Origin: Phytohabitans flavus
GTDB lineage: Bacteria; Actinomycetota; Actinomycetes; Mycobacteriales; Micromonosporaceae
Direction of reading: 5' to 3'
Length of the DNA stretch: 64,000 nucleotides
Assembly: GCF_011764545.1 (NCBI RefSeq)
Contig: NZ_AP022870.1
Coordinates: forward strand, 3,394,001 to 3,458,000
Part shown: positions 9,656 to 18,370 of the stretch, one piece after another
Layout: each line of letters opens with the position of its first letter
Numbering within the stretch: position 1 is the first letter of the stretch
Translations under genes and position numbers: made by a program
Notes under the pieces: generated by a model
Told to the model about the DNA's origin: nothing
The model's database searches: none
Seen by the model: the letters and a program-made list of their open reading frames with translations, nothing else

Positions 9656-9693
9656 GGCGCGGCGGCCGGGCCGTGAGGGCCAGCCGCCGCGCC
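9656..9693. terminator. Hairpin terminator candidate
   Basis: GGCGCGGCGG (9656-9665) pairs perfectly with CCGCCGCGCC (9684-9693), followed by GTTT. It lies just downstream of the FN3 exoprotein gene (stop 9705, minus strand) and upstream of the 9120-9623 gene, so it probably ends the FN3 transcript. Confidence 0.5.
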
Positions 9694-9704
9694 GTTTGCG
9701 CTGA

Positions 9705-10397
9705 TCAGCGTGACGGTAGGGTGCGAGGGATTGTGACGGTCAGGGGTGCGCTGCGCGCGGAGACGTCGTTGTCGGCGCTCAACGCCTGCACCGTCAGCGT
9801 GTACGTGCCGCCCGGCTCGACGGCGCAGTCGATGTGCACCAGCTGGAAGATGCTGACGGTGGTGTCGGACGTGCTGGACAGCACGATGTCACCGGACCGC
9901 AGCAGGTAGGACACGGGTGTGCCGTGGGTCGAGGCGTCCCACGCGATCCGGTCGAGCACGCCCTCGACGTACACGCCGCGCAGGTTCGCGGGTGTGGTCG
10001 GCGGCGGCAACGTGCGGGCCGGCGTGGTGACGGGGATGGAGACCGCGGCGGAGGCGTTGCCGGACGGGTCGACCGCCCGCACCGAGGCGGTGTACGTGGT
10101 GCCCGGGTTGAGCCCGCCGAACCCCTGCGTCGGGCTGAAGGCCCGGGCGTGGAGCGGGCCGTCCGGCGTCTGGACCGTCGCCTCGTACAGGACGCTGCCC
10201 GAGTTGTCGGTGGACGCGTTCCACGCCAGCGTGAACCACGTGTGCGCCACGTTCTGGACGCGCAGGTTGGTGGGTGCGGTGGGTGGGGTTCGATCCGCGG
10301 GTGCCGCGGAGGCCGTGGTGGGTATGGCCAGGACGGCGCAGGCGGCGAGCGCCAGCCCCATCCCGGTCGACCCGATGCGTCGGCGGGAGATGGACAT
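9705..10397 (-). CDS. Secreted fibronectin type III domain protein
   Basis: A 230-residue exoprotein. The start at ATG 10397 is set by AAAGGAAC a few bases upstream. N-terminal signal peptide (ISRRRIGSTGMGLALAACAV, then cleavage near TTASAAPA). Two FN3-like beta domains follow, about residues 40-125 (begins TPPTAPTNLRV, contains FTLAWNAS and SVRAVDPSGN) and 130-225 (TPANLRGVYV, with ALSADNDVSA). No catalytic domain is attached, so it may be a binding module or a surface-display protein. SRRR near the N-terminus could also allow Tat export. Confidence 0.85.
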   Translation of the reverse strand: MSISRRRIGSTGMGLALAACAVLAIPTTASAAPADRTPPTAPTNLRVQNVAHTWFTLAWNASTDNSGSVLYEATVQTPDGPLHARAFSPTQGFGGLNPGTTYTASVRAVDPSGNASAAVSIPVTTPARTLPPPTTPANLRGVYVEGVLDRIAWDASTHGTPVSYLLRSGDIVLSSTSDTTVSIFQLVHIDCAVEPGGTYTLTVQALSADNDVSARSAPLTVTIPRTLPSR

Positions 10398-10507
10398 GCC
10401 AGTTCCTTTCGTCACGTCGGTGCGGCGGACCTTCGATCTAGGGCGGTACGCCGTATCGGCGTTCCATCCCGTTCCATCGAGCCGGCGGTGGCGTCACGTG
10501 CGGACGG

Positions 10508-10820
10508 TCACCGGTCCGGCGTGGCGCCCGGGCCGGCGACGGAACCGGCCAGATAGACGTTGCCGGCGCCGTCCACCGCCAGCCCGTGAGCCGCGTCGTT
10601 GCCGCCGCCGTCGAATTCGACTCGATGCCGGTCCCGCTCAGTGCGGCTCGGTGGGTTGCTGCGGCGGCGGGTGGCCCAACGGAATCGTTCCGGCGAGGAT
10701 CGCGCCGGTCGGCGGCCGATCCGCCGCCGGCACGGCCGGCGATCCCGCGGCTGCGGCGGCGAGGATGAGCGCCGCGCAGGCGGCGACGGCGCGCCGCGTG
10801 CCGGCAATCGTGTGTAGCAC
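10508..10820 (-). pseudogene. Truncated SBBP beta-propeller exoprotein remnant
   Basis: From GTG 10820 a clear signal peptide is read (RRAVAACAALILAAAAAGSP) that stops at 10638. In another frame, directly after it, comes VEFDGGGNDAAHGLAVDGAG and NVYLAGSVAG, one blade of an SBBP-type beta-propeller repeat, ending at a stop at 10508. Proteins of this type usually carry many blades, so even with the frameshift repaired this is a remnant, not a full gene. It lies next to copy 1 of the dispersed repeat. Confidence 0.55.
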
Positions 10821-10920
10821 TGTTGTCCCCTCTCGTCGGATGACTGACCGGAAGGCGTTCCATCGCGTTCCACGGTCGTCACTGGGAGACGGGACAAGGC
10901 GGGGCTGTTGGGTGTGTAGC

Positions 10921-10980
10921 GCGGAGGGTGAGGCCGCGGGAGCAGCGGTCCGGACCACAGCGGACGTCGCGGTAGCTCAA
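10921..10980 (-). repeat. Dispersed repeat module A, copy 1 (partial)
   Basis: About 60 bp matching the stem-forming half of module A (GAGCTACCGCGACGTCCGC on the minus strand, then the CCTCACCCTCCGCG part). The 5' half of the module and the closing arm (CGCGGT-TGGCA-AGCTC) are missing. It lies 38 bp downstream of the DUF899 stop codon in the same orientation, in keeping with the other copies. Confidence 0.8.
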
Positions 10981-11018
10981 TCTCTATTGTGGATGGATCC
11001 GCCGACCGTCAGGGACGG

Positions 11019-11711
11019 TCACTGCCCGACCGGGGTCGCGCCGGGGCGGGTCCATTGTGGAATGGGGCGGCCGTCGCGGCGGAACCAGCTCTGGATCGGG
11101 TCTTGCGGCCAGCCGGCTGGTGAGTCCTCCCAGTCTTCCTGCCGGCCGTAGACGGTCATGTCGAGCATCTGTAGGGCGGGCATCATGACCTCGCAGCCGC
11201 GGCCGTCGGTCTCGTAGGTCTGGAAGACCCGGTCTTCCACGCGCAGGTAGACGCAGATCCCGTTCTCCTCCGTCAGGCCGGCCGAGTGCACGCCGTGGCG
11301 GGAGTACCAGGGATGGGTGTAGCCCATGAAGTCGCGGAACGGCGCGAACTGCTCGTAGGGTCCCTCGCACCAGACCGCGAAGGTGACCCCGCGGGCGTGC
11401 AGGTAGGTCGCGTCGTGGAAGTTCCAGACGGCGGCGGTGCAGCCCCGGCACTGGTCCTCGAACGGCCGGTCGAGATGCCACATGTGCTTGTAGACCAGCA
11501 GTTGGTCACGCCCCTCGAACATGTCGAGCACGCGGGTCGGGCCGTGCTCACCCACCATCCGCACCGACGCGTCCACCTCGGTCATCGGCAGCCGGCGCCG
11601 CGCGGCCGCGATGGCCGAGTGCTCGCGGGTGTGCGCCTTCTCCCTGGCCAGCAGCGCGGCGCGCTCGCGCAGCCAGGTCTGGCGGTCGACGATCGCGGGT
11701 ACGGGTGCCAT
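11019..11711 (-). CDS. DUF899 family protein (thioredoxin-like fold)
   Basis: A 230-residue cytoplasmic protein of the DUF899 family. Typical features: N-terminal TWLRERAALLAREKAHTRE, the MFEGRDQLLVYKHMW segment, the CRGC motif in FEDQCRGCTAAV that corresponds to a thioredoxin-like site, and YTHPWYSRHG. ATG 11711 is chosen over the 11771 start because MAPVP begins the conserved region and GGAG-like sequence precedes it. Divergent from the ECF sigma factor gene, 116 bp away. DUF899 genes are common beside ECF sigma factors in actinomycetes; a redox or quinone role has been suggested for relatives but is unproven. Confidence 0.88.
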   Translation of the reverse strand: MAPVPAIVDRQTWLRERAALLAREKAHTREHSAIAAARRRLPMTEVDASVRMVGEHGPTRVLDMFEGRDQLLVYKHMWHLDRPFEDQCRGCTAAVWNFHDATYLHARGVTFAVWCEGPYEQFAPFRDFMGYTHPWYSRHGVHSAGLTEENGICVYLRVEDRVFQTYETDGRGCEVMMPALQMLDMTVYGRQEDWEDSPAGWPQDPIQSWFRRDGRPIPQWTRPGATPVGQ

Positions 11712-11827
11712 GCGGGTCTCCTCTCGTCGCGTGCTCTCACTACTCCTGACGAGCCAGGGGCCGACTGTCATCGCTCGCCCGTAGAATCCCTACCAATGGC
11801 GGCCCCGAGGACATATGGCTGCGCGAT

Positions 11828-12703
11828 GTGTACGAGCAGCACCACCGCGCGCTGCACGTGCACTGCTATCACCTCGCGGGCAACGTGGCCGACGCCGACG
11901 ACCTGGTGCAGGAGACCTACCTGCGGGCATGGCGCTCCCGCGACAGCTTCGAGGGCCGCTCGTCGGTGCGGACCTGGCTGCACCGCATCGCCACCAACGT
12001 CTTCCTCGACCACCGCAAGGCCGCCGCGGCCCGCACGGCACCGGCCGGCGATCTGTTCGAGTGGAACACCCAGCTCGGCCCCTACCCCGACGCCCTGCTC
12101 GACGAGGATCCCCTGACCGGCCGAGCCGCCGACGAGCTGGTCGAGCTTGCCCTCATCGCGGCACTCCAGCACCTGCCGCCGCGCCAGCGGGCCGCCTTCG
12201 TGCTGCGTGACATCCACGGCTGGACTCCGACCGAGATCGCCCGGCTGCTCGGCGCCGCGGTGCCGGCCGCCAACAGCCTCGTGCAGCGCGCGCGGCAGAC
12301 CGTACGCCGGCATGTCCCGGCCGACCCTGGGCACTGGCGCCGCCCCAGGCTCACCGCGCAGGACGTGCGGATCCTGCACCGGTACGCGACCGCGACGGAC
12401 GTGGCGACCCTGCGGGAGCTGCTCGCCGAGGACGTGCGCCTCACCATGCCACCCGACCCGCCCGTGCTCGGCATCGACGCCACCGCCGAGTTCCTTGCCC
12501 GGCCGCTGGATTGGCGCACCGTCACCAGCGCCGCCAACGGCCGTCCGGCCATGGTCTGTTACCTACGCCGGCCCGGCATGGACCGCCACGAGGCGCTCGT
12601 GGTCGACGTGCTGCGTATCGCCGACGGCCTGATCGTCGAGATCAACGCTTTCGTCGGCGCCCACCACGTCGCCGCCTTCAATCTGCCACCGTCGCTGACC
12701 TAG
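11828..12703 (+). CDS. ECF RNA polymerase sigma factor with SnoaL-like C-terminal domain
   Basis: A 291-residue extracytoplasmic-function sigma factor. Region 2: ALHVHCYHLAGNVADADDLV, VQETYLRAWRSRDSF; region 4: LQHLPPRQRAAFVLRDIHGW, TPTEIARLLGAAVPAANSLV; then about 110 residues of SnoaL/NTF2-like domain, as in the SigG/SigJ-type ECF groups where this domain replaces an anti-sigma factor as regulator. The start is uncertain: GTG 11828 is used, but the frame stays open upstream (through about 11780), and no ATG is in frame. A TAGAAT hexamer (11782-11787) may be its own -10. Confidence 0.9.
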   Translation: MYEQHHRALHVHCYHLAGNVADADDLVQETYLRAWRSRDSFEGRSSVRTWLHRIATNVFLDHRKAAAARTAPAGDLFEWNTQLGPYPDALLDEDPLTGRAADELVELALIAALQHLPPRQRAAFVLRDIHGWTPTEIARLLGAAVPAANSLVQRARQTVRRHVPADPGHWRRPRLTAQDVRILHRYATATDVATLRELLAEDVRLTMPPDPPVLGIDATAEFLARPLDWRTVTSAANGRPAMVCYLRRPGMDRHEALVVDVLRIADGLIVEINAFVGAHHVAAFNLPPSLT

Positions 12704-12712
12704 GGCCGGCGG

Positions 12713-12745
12713 TGTCCCATCGGCGTGTCCTCTCAGGTTGGGACA
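12713..12745 (+). terminator. Weak hairpin after the sigma factor gene
   Basis: TGTCCCA (12713-12719) is complementary to TGGGACA (12739-12745) with a 19-base loop. It follows the sigma-factor stop. The long loop and missing T-run make this a weak call. Confidence 0.3.
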
Positions 12746-12817
12746 GCTGCCTCGTGACCGGCAGGTCATGGTGTTTTTACCGTGAGGTCCTCGACTGAGC
12801 AGACTTGGAGGTCTCTC

Positions 12818-13198
12818 ATGGGCATCATGTCCCGTTCCACCGCGTTGAAGATCGCGGCTGTCTTGGCGGTGCTGGTGGCGATCATCGGTATCGCCCTGTA
12901 CGACCTACCCAATCTGGTGCTCGGCGCGGACGAGAGCGAGTCGCCGTTCGGGCTGGTCATCGGAAGCTTCACGTCCGACGTGTTGGCGCTGGTGGCGGCA
13001 TACGGCGCCTGGCGGGCCCAGAAGTGGGGCGCGGTCCTGCTGATCGTCGTCAACGCGTTCTGGATCGTGCAGGCGATTACCTCGCTGCTGGTCGATACGG
13101 CCGCGGTCGAGATGGTCTTCTCCTCGGTGATGCTGGTGCACCACATCGTCGTCATCACGTTGTGTCTGTGGCGGGAGCGCGTTGTCAGTGCGGCCTGA
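12818..13198 (+). CDS. Small integral membrane protein, upstream of a two-component system
   Basis: A 126-residue membrane protein with four hydrophobic segments (TALKIAAVLAVLVAIIGIAL; SFTSDVLALVAAYGAW; GAVLLIVVNAFWIVQAITSL; VFSSVMLVHHIVVITLCL). ATG 12818 is fixed by GGAGG eight bases upstream. Its stop overlaps the kinase start, so it is co-translated with the kinase and response regulator and may sense or modulate kinase activity. No named family recognised. Confidence 0.8.
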   Translation: MGIMSRSTALKIAAVLAVLVAIIGIALYDLPNLVLGADESESPFGLVIGSFTSDVLALVAAYGAWRAQKWGAVLLIVVNAFWIVQAITSLLVDTAAVEMVFSSVMLVHHIVVITLCLWRERVVSAA

Positions 13199-14423
13199 GC
13201 GAGCAGCCCGGCGGCGACGGCCCAGTCAGAGCCGATGGGAGTACCACCTCCTCTTCCCGTTGCTCATGATCTGGTATGCGTTCGTCGTCGCCGGGCTGCT
13301 CGCGGCGATCACCGCGTCCCGGCCGATCGACTCGTTTTCCGACGTTCCGTGGTGGTCGCACGCGATCGCGCTCGCTGTCGTGGTGGGGACCTGGTCGCCG
13401 GTAGCGACGTACGTCGAGCGCGGCGTGCACCAGCTCGCCTACGGGCAGCGGGACGACGCGTACGACGTCGCCGGCCGCGTGTATCGGCAGTTGCAGGCCG
13501 ACCCCAGCCCCGACGAGCTGCTGCCCGCGGTCGCGGCACTGCTGGCGGACACGCTCGCCTTGCCGTACGTCGAGATCGAAGCCGACGGGGACGTCGTCAC
13601 CACGCACGGGTCGGTGCCGCACGGAGCGGCCGTCGCCACCATCCCACTGAGGTACCACCACCTGACCCTCGGCACGCTGCGCGTGAGCGGCCGCCGCCGC
13701 CGGGACGGGCTGTCCGCGGCCGACGTGCGCCTGCTGGAGGACCTCGCGCGGCACGTCGCGATCACGCTGCACGCCGCCCGGCTCACCACCGCCGTGCAGC
13801 ACTCGCGGGAACAACTCGTCACCGCGCGCGAGGAGGAACGCCGGCGGATCCGCCGTGACCTGCACGACGGGCTCGGCCCGACGCTCGCCTCCCTGGGGTT
13901 GCAGCTCGGCGTCCTCCAGCGCACCCTGCGCGCCGACCCGACGGCGGCCGAACTCCTCGTCGGTGAGCTGCGCACCGGTGTCCGGCAGGCAACGGCGGAC
14001 ATCCGGCGCCTGGTCTACGAGCTGCGGCCGCCGATGCTCGACGAGTTCGGCCTGGCCGACGCCCTGCGCAATCTCAACCCCACCGACGGGCTGGCCCGCA
14101 GCGTATCGGTGCCGGAGCCGATGCCGACCCTGCCCGCGGCGGTCGAGGTAGCGATCTACCGGATCGCCGCCGAAGCGCTCCACAACGCCGCCCGGCACGC
14201 CGGCGCCACCCGGTGCGCGGTCGAGCTGACCGCCTCGCCGGACGCGGTGGCTTTGACCGTCACCGACGACGGTCGTGGGCTGCCCGAAAACTACCTCGCC
14301 GGCGTAGGTCACCACTCCATGCGGGAGCGCAGCGCCGAACTGGGTGGCACGATCGACATGGGCCCGGCACCCGGCGGTGGCACCCGGGTCGCCGTCACCT
14401 TCCCGATGAGGACGCATGACTGA
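13188..14423 (+). CDS. Membrane sensor histidine kinase (HisKA_3, NarL/LiaS type)
   Basis: About 410 residues. Two N-terminal membrane segments (FPLLMIWYAFVVAGLLAAI and WSHAIALAVVVGTWSPVA), a GAF-like region, a coiled segment leading into the phospho-acceptor box RRDLHDGLGPTLASLG with the histidine, then a HATPase_c domain with the N-box EALHNAARHA and G-box TDDGRGLPEN. GTG 13188 is chosen over TTG 13182; both overlap the upstream membrane-protein stop. Its own stop overlaps the response-regulator ATG. Signal unknown. Confidence 0.93.
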   Translation: MRPERAARRRRPSQSRWEYHLLFPLLMIWYAFVVAGLLAAITASRPIDSFSDVPWWSHAIALAVVVGTWSPVATYVERGVHQLAYGQRDDAYDVAGRVYRQLQADPSPDELLPAVAALLADTLALPYVEIEADGDVVTTHGSVPHGAAVATIPLRYHHLTLGTLRVSGRRRRDGLSAADVRLLEDLARHVAITLHAARLTTAVQHSREQLVTAREEERRRIRRDLHDGLGPTLASLGLQLGVLQRTLRADPTAAELLVGELRTGVRQATADIRRLVYELRPPMLDEFGLADALRNLNPTDGLARSVSVPEPMPTLPAAVEVAIYRIAAEALHNAARHAGATRCAVELTASPDAVALTVTDDGRGLPENYLAGVGHHSMRERSAELGGTIDMGPAPGGGTRVAVTFPMRTHD

Positions 14424-15051
14424 ACCGATCACCGTCCTGCTCGCCGACGACCATCCGCTGTTCCGCAAGGGCCTGCGCGCCCTGCTGGAGACCATGCCCG
14501 GGATCGAGGTCGTGGGCGAGGCCGCCGACGGCAACGAGGTCGTGCGCCTGGCCCAGAGCCTCCGGCCGCGTCTGGTCCTGCTGGACCTGCAGATGCCCGG
14601 CGCGGACGGCCTCACCGCCATCCGCCGGCTCGCCGGCACTTCCGACGACCTGCACATCCTGGTCGTGACGATGTTCGAGGACGACGACTCGGTCTTCGCC
14701 GCCCTCCGCGCCGGCGCCCGCGGTTACGTCCTCAAGGACACCCACGACGAGGAGATGGCTCGGGCGATCCTGGCCGTCGGCCACGGCGAGGCCATCTTCA
14801 GCTCGGCGATCGCCTCCCGGATCATGGCATTCTTCGCCGGCCGCCCCGCCGACCCGTTCCCCGCCCTGAGCCCCAGCGAACGCAACGTGCTCCAGCTCAT
14901 GGCGCGCGGGCTGCCCAACGAGGCCATCGGCGCCCACCTCAGCCTCAGCCCCAAGACGGTGCGCAACTACGTCAGCAACATCTTCAGCAAGCTCCACGTG
15001 GCGAGCCGGGCACAAGCCATCGTCCGCGCCCGCGACGCCGGGATCAGCTGA
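14416..15051 (+). CDS. LuxR/NarL-family response regulator
   Basis: A 211-residue response regulator. The receiver domain has LLADDHPLFRKGL (acidic pair), the phospho-accepting aspartate in LVLLDLQMPGADG, and the lysine in GYVLKDTHD. The C-terminal HTH reads LSPSERNVLQLMARGLPNEA and LSLSPKTVRNYVSNIFSKLH. ATG 14416 overlaps the kinase stop. Partner of the kinase just upstream. Confidence 0.95.
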   Translation: MTEPITVLLADDHPLFRKGLRALLETMPGIEVVGEAADGNEVVRLAQSLRPRLVLLDLQMPGADGLTAIRRLAGTSDDLHILVVTMFEDDDSVFAALRAGARGYVLKDTHDEEMARAILAVGHGEAIFSSAIASRIMAFFAGRPADPFPALSPSERNVLQLMARGLPNEAIGAHLSLSPKTVRNYVSNIFSKLHVASRAQAIVRARDAGIS

Positions 15052-15061
15052 CGTCGCCGTT

Positions 15062-15365
15062 CCAGAGGGTCACATTCAATTTCTTGAGACATTTGCCCCG
15101 GTCCGCGTCAGTCGCAGACCGTATGCTCCCGCGGGCACCGCTGCGGTCGGCGGCTCGCTGGCGCTCGCCGAAATCCCCGACCTCCGCTGCCACCTCCGCG
15201 GTCCAAGCCCCACCCTCGGGGGTTGGGGAGCTTGCCAACCGCGGAGGGTGAGGCCGCGGGAGCGACGGTCTGGACCACCGCGGACATCGCGGTAGCCCGA
15301 CTTTCCTTGATTTTGGATCTTTGTCCGGGACAAGACGCCGAGGCGACCCCAACTCCCAAAGCTCT
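15062..15365 (-). repeat. Dispersed composite repeat, copy 2 (module A 15230-15365, module B 15062-15175)
   Basis: Minus-strand reading. Module A starts straight after the TAG of the DUF4188 gene with AGAGCTTTGGGAGTTGGGG, continues AAAGATCCAAAATCAAGG, then a stem-forming part with GGGCTACCGCG and the complementary arm CGCGGT-TGGCA-AGCTC. Module B follows a spacer of about 55 bp, with CGCCAGCGAGCCGCCGACC, the palindrome CCCGCGGG and CTGACGCGGACCGGGG. The same A-spacer-B order recurs at 35205-35585. It fills the whole gap between two convergent stop codons. No convincing protein is encoded. Confidence 0.85.
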
Positions 15366-15872
15366 CTAGGCCTTGTAGAGCTCTGTCTCGCTGACGGCCG
15401 GGCTGCCGTCGTCGGCGCGGCCAAGCCGGGCGGCGGAGCCGAACATGGGGCCGCGAGCGCGCTGGATCCCGGCGAACCGTCCAAAGCCGAGCGGTTTGGG
15501 CACGTCGTCGTAGACGGCCTCCATGCCTCCCCTCATCGAGTACGTCTCGTGCCAGAAGCCGGTGCCGCCGGAGTCGCGCAGGAAGTCCAGCCACCACTGT
15601 CGGTGTGGTTCGGACCGGGCGAAGGCGAGCAGCGAGGGCAGGTCACGCCAGTACTGGCGCATCCCCATGTTCATCGGGAAGAACGAGTAGTACACGGGTT
15701 CGTGCAGCAGCAGGCCGTCCGGCTGGCTGGCGACCGACTGACTGATCTTCCGGCCGAAGCTGAAGAACGTCCGGATCCCGTACAGGTGGTTCACCCGCAT
15801 GCCGAGGTACAGGACCAGGAGGTCGGGGTAGGCGGAGAGGTCGACGGTTTGCCGGTTTACACGTGTAGGCAT
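15366..15872 (-). CDS. DUF4188 domain-containing protein
   Basis: A 168-residue protein matching the DUF4188 pattern: GMRVNHLYGIRTFFSFG, QPDGLLLHEPVYYSFFPMN, MRQYWRDLPSLLAFARSEPH and TGFWHETYSMRGGMEAVYDD. Some relatives are annotated as phenylacetaldoxime dehydratase-like or monooxygenase-like; the fold is probably a ferredoxin-like (Dabb) barrel. ATG 15872 follows GAGGAG. A TACACGTGTA palindrome (15859-15868) lies inside the first codons and might be an operator. Its stop codon is the first base group before repeat copy 2. Confidence 0.82.
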   Translation of the reverse strand: MPTRVNRQTVDLSAYPDLLVLYLGMRVNHLYGIRTFFSFGRKISQSVASQPDGLLLHEPVYYSFFPMNMGMRQYWRDLPSLLAFARSEPHRQWWLDFLRDSGGTGFWHETYSMRGGMEAVYDDVPKPLGFGRFAGIQRARGPMFGSAARLGRADDGSPAVSETELYKA

Positions 15873-15983
15873 CCAAGGCTCCTCAAGGCAGGGGTTTGCA
15901 CGTGCCTTGCGATGAGGCTAGGTCGCCGCACTTTACGAGAACTGAATGGCCGGTGGATCTGCTACACGCGAGTGCGGTCCTGA

Positions 15984-17621
15984 TCAGTGTTCGGTGACCT
16001 GCCCACCGGCTACTTCGAGGCGGCGTGTGGTGAGCACCGTGTCCAGCATCCGCCGGTCGTGGGTGACCAGCAGGAGCGTGCCGGGGTAGCCGGCCAGCGC
16101 CGACTCCAGCTGCTCGATGGCGGGTAGGTCCAGGTGGTTGGTGGGCTCGTCCAGCACGAGCAGGTTGACGCCGCGGGCCTGCAAGAGTGCCAGCGCGGCC
16201 CGGGTCCGCTCGCCCGGTGACAGGGTCGCGGCCGGCCGGAGCACGTGCGCGGCGTTCAGGCCGAACTTGGCCAGCAGCGTGCGGACCTGCGCGGGCGTCA
16301 GGTCCGGGACCGTCGCGTTGAAGGCGTCCAGGAGCGTGTCGCCGCCGAGGAAGAGCTGCCGCGCCTGGTCGACCTCGCCCACCACCACGCCCGGACCGAG
16401 CCAGGTGCGGCCCTCGGCCAGCTCGACGCGCCCCAGCAGAGCCGCCAGCAGCGTCGACTTGCCGGAGCCGTTGGCACCCGTGATCGCCACCCGGTCGGCC
16501 CAGTCGATCTGGAGGTCGACCGGGCCCAGGGTGAACTCACCGCGGCGCACCAGCGCGCCCTGGGCGACGGCGACCACGGCCCCGGCTCGGGGAGCGGCGG
16601 AAATCTCCATCCGCAGCTCCCACTCCTTGCGGGGCTCCTCGACGACGTCCAGGCGCTCGATCAGCCGCTCGGTCTGCCGGGCCTTCGCCGCCTGCTTCTC
16701 GCTCGCCTCGGTGCGAAACTTGCGCCCGATCTTGTCGTTGTCGCCGGCCTTGCGGCGGGCGTCGCGGACGCCCTTGTCCATCCAGGACCGCTGGGTACGC
16801 GCGCGCTCCTCGAGGCCGGCGAGGGTGTCGGCGTACTGCTCATACTCCTCGCGGGCGTGCCGCCGGGCGACCTCCCGCTCCTGGAGGTAGGCGGTATAGC
16901 CGCCGCCGTAACTGCGCACCTGCCGCTGCGCCAGGTCGAGCTCGACCACGCGGGTCACGGTCCGGGTCAGGAACTCGCGGTCGTGGCTCACCACGACCGT
17001 GCCGGACCGCAATCCGGTGACGAACGCCTCCAGCCGCTCCAGACCGTCGAGGTCCAGGTCGTTGGTGGGCTCGTCGAGCAGGAAGATGTCGTAGCGGCTC
17101 AACAGCAGCGATGCCAGGCCCGCCCGGGCCGCCTGGCCGCCGGACAGCGCCGTCATCGGCCGCTCCAGGTCGACCGCCAGACCCAGTCCGGCCGTGACCT
17201 GGCTCGCACGTTCGTCGAAGTCGGCCCCGCCAAGGGCGATCCAACGCTCGAGGCCCACCGCGTACGCGTCGTCGGCGCCGGCCCTGCCCGCCACGAGGCC
17301 TTCGGTCGCATCGTCCAATGCGGACTGAGCGGCGGCCACTCCGGTGCGCCGCGCCAGAAACCGCCCGACCGTCTCGCCCGGCCGTCGCTCGGGCTCCTGC
17401 GACAGGTACCCGATGGTCGCGGTCGACGGGCTCACGAGCGACGTACCCGCTTCGGCGCTGCCCAGGCCGGCGAGGATGCGCAGCAAGGTGGACTTACCTG
17501 CGCCGTTGGCCCCGACCAGCCCGATCACGTCACCGGCGGCGACGACGATGTCCAGCCCCGAGAACAGGACACGGTCACCGTGCCCCGCCGCAAGGCCCTT
17601 GGCGACGAGTGTTGCGGTCAT
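15984..17621 (-). CDS. ABC-F family ATPase (ribosome-associated, possible antibiotic resistance)
   Basis: A 545-residue soluble tandem ABC protein with no membrane domain. Domain 1: Walker A GANGAGKST, signature LSGGQAARAG, Walker B IFLLDEPTNDLDL. A charged linker of about 80 residues follows (EEYEQYADTLAGLEERARTQ onward), the part that reaches into the ribosome in ABC-F proteins. Domain 2: Walker A GANGSGKST, degenerate signature LSPGERTRAA, Walker B LLVLDEPTNHLDL. ABC-F members either regulate translation or protect ribosomes from macrolides, lincosamides and related drugs; drug class cannot be told from sequence alone. No strong Shine-Dalgarno precedes ATG 17621. Divergent from the methyltransferase gene. 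Confidence 0.92.
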   Translation of the reverse strand: MTATLVAKGLAAGHGDRVLFSGLDIVVAAGDVIGLVGANGAGKSTLLRILAGLGSAEAGTSLVSPSTATIGYLSQEPERRPGETVGRFLARRTGVAAAQSALDDATEGLVAGRAGADDAYAVGLERWIALGGADFDERASQVTAGLGLAVDLERPMTALSGGQAARAGLASLLLSRYDIFLLDEPTNDLDLDGLERLEAFVTGLRSGTVVVSHDREFLTRTVTRVVELDLAQRQVRSYGGGYTAYLQEREVARRHAREEYEQYADTLAGLEERARTQRSWMDKGVRDARRKAGDNDKIGRKFRTEASEKQAAKARQTERLIERLDVVEEPRKEWELRMEISAAPRAGAVVAVAQGALVRRGEFTLGPVDLQIDWADRVAITGANGSGKSTLLAALLGRVELAEGRTWLGPGVVVGEVDQARQLFLGGDTLLDAFNATVPDLTPAQVRTLLAKFGLNAAHVLRPAATLSPGERTRAALALLQARGVNLLVLDEPTNHLDLPAIEQLESALAGYPGTLLLVTHDRRMLDTVLTTRRLEVAGGQVTEH

Positions 17622-17706
17622 CAGAATGCGACTACCTCAAAGACAGGGCCAACAGGCGGGGACGGGATCACACCGTACCGCCGCGCCCGGCTCGTATAGT
17701 CACGCG

Positions 17707-18309
17707 GTGAACGTGGAGCGGGTCCAGCAGGCATATTCGTCCGTCGCGGAGCTGTATATCGGGCTGTTCGGTACGAGCGAGCAGGTAGACCCCGACGACC
17801 TCGCCCTCATCGGGCGACACCTGGGCGACCGGTCAGGCATGGTGCTCGACCTCGGCTGCGGACCCGGCCACATCACCGGCTACCTCCGCTCGCTGGGCGT
17901 CGACGCGACGGGAATCGACATGGTCCCCGAGTTCATCGCGCATGCGCGGGCGACTCACCCGGACGGCAGCTACCACCTCGGGTCGCTGGAAGACCTCGAC
18001 GTCCCCGACCACTCCGTCGCCGGAATCCTGGCCTGGTACTCGCTGATCCATCTACCCCCGCCGGATCTCGACCGGGTACTCGCCAGGTTTCGGCAGGTAA
18101 TGGCCCCGGAGGGACGGTTGGTGGTCGGCATGTTCGACGGTGACGAGGTCGCCGCCTTCGACCACAAAGTCATAACCGCCTATCGCTGGCCCTTCGACGA
18201 AATCTCGCGGCGACTGGCAGCAGCCGGCTTCACCGAAGTCGAGCGCCTACGCCGGCCCGGCGACGCCACTCACCGCCCGCACGGCTCCATCGCGGCGATC
18301 GCTGTCTAG
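17707..18309 (+). CDS. Class I SAM-dependent methyltransferase
   Basis: A 200-residue methyltransferase. SAM motif I is VLDLGCGPGHITGYL, motif II contains the acidic residue in ATGIDMVPEF, and the later strand reads LAWYSLIHLPPPDL with APEGRLVVGMF. GTG 17707 is the most plausible start. Sits divergent to the ABC-F gene with 85 bp between; a TATAGT hexamer near 17694 may be its -10. The substrate is unknown. Confidence 0.9.
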   Translation: MNVERVQQAYSSVAELYIGLFGTSEQVDPDDLALIGRHLGDRSGMVLDLGCGPGHITGYLRSLGVDATGIDMVPEFIAHARATHPDGSYHLGSLEDLDVPDHSVAGILAWYSLIHLPPPDLDRVLARFRQVMAPEGRLVVGMFDGDEVAAFDHKVITAYRWPFDEISRRLAAAGFTEVERLRRPGDATHRPHGSIAAIAV

Positions 18310-18370
18310 CTTTTCCGCCCACTGACGGTAATATCTCGACGTTTTGGCTTGTAGCGGGAGGAAGATCCAC

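Noticed and set aside
15230..15365. Repeat module A as a small protein (frame SYRDVRGGPDRRSRGLTLRG)
   Set aside because: No start codon or ribosome site is conserved; similarity is at the DNA level with stem-forming ends, and the frame is open only by high GC.
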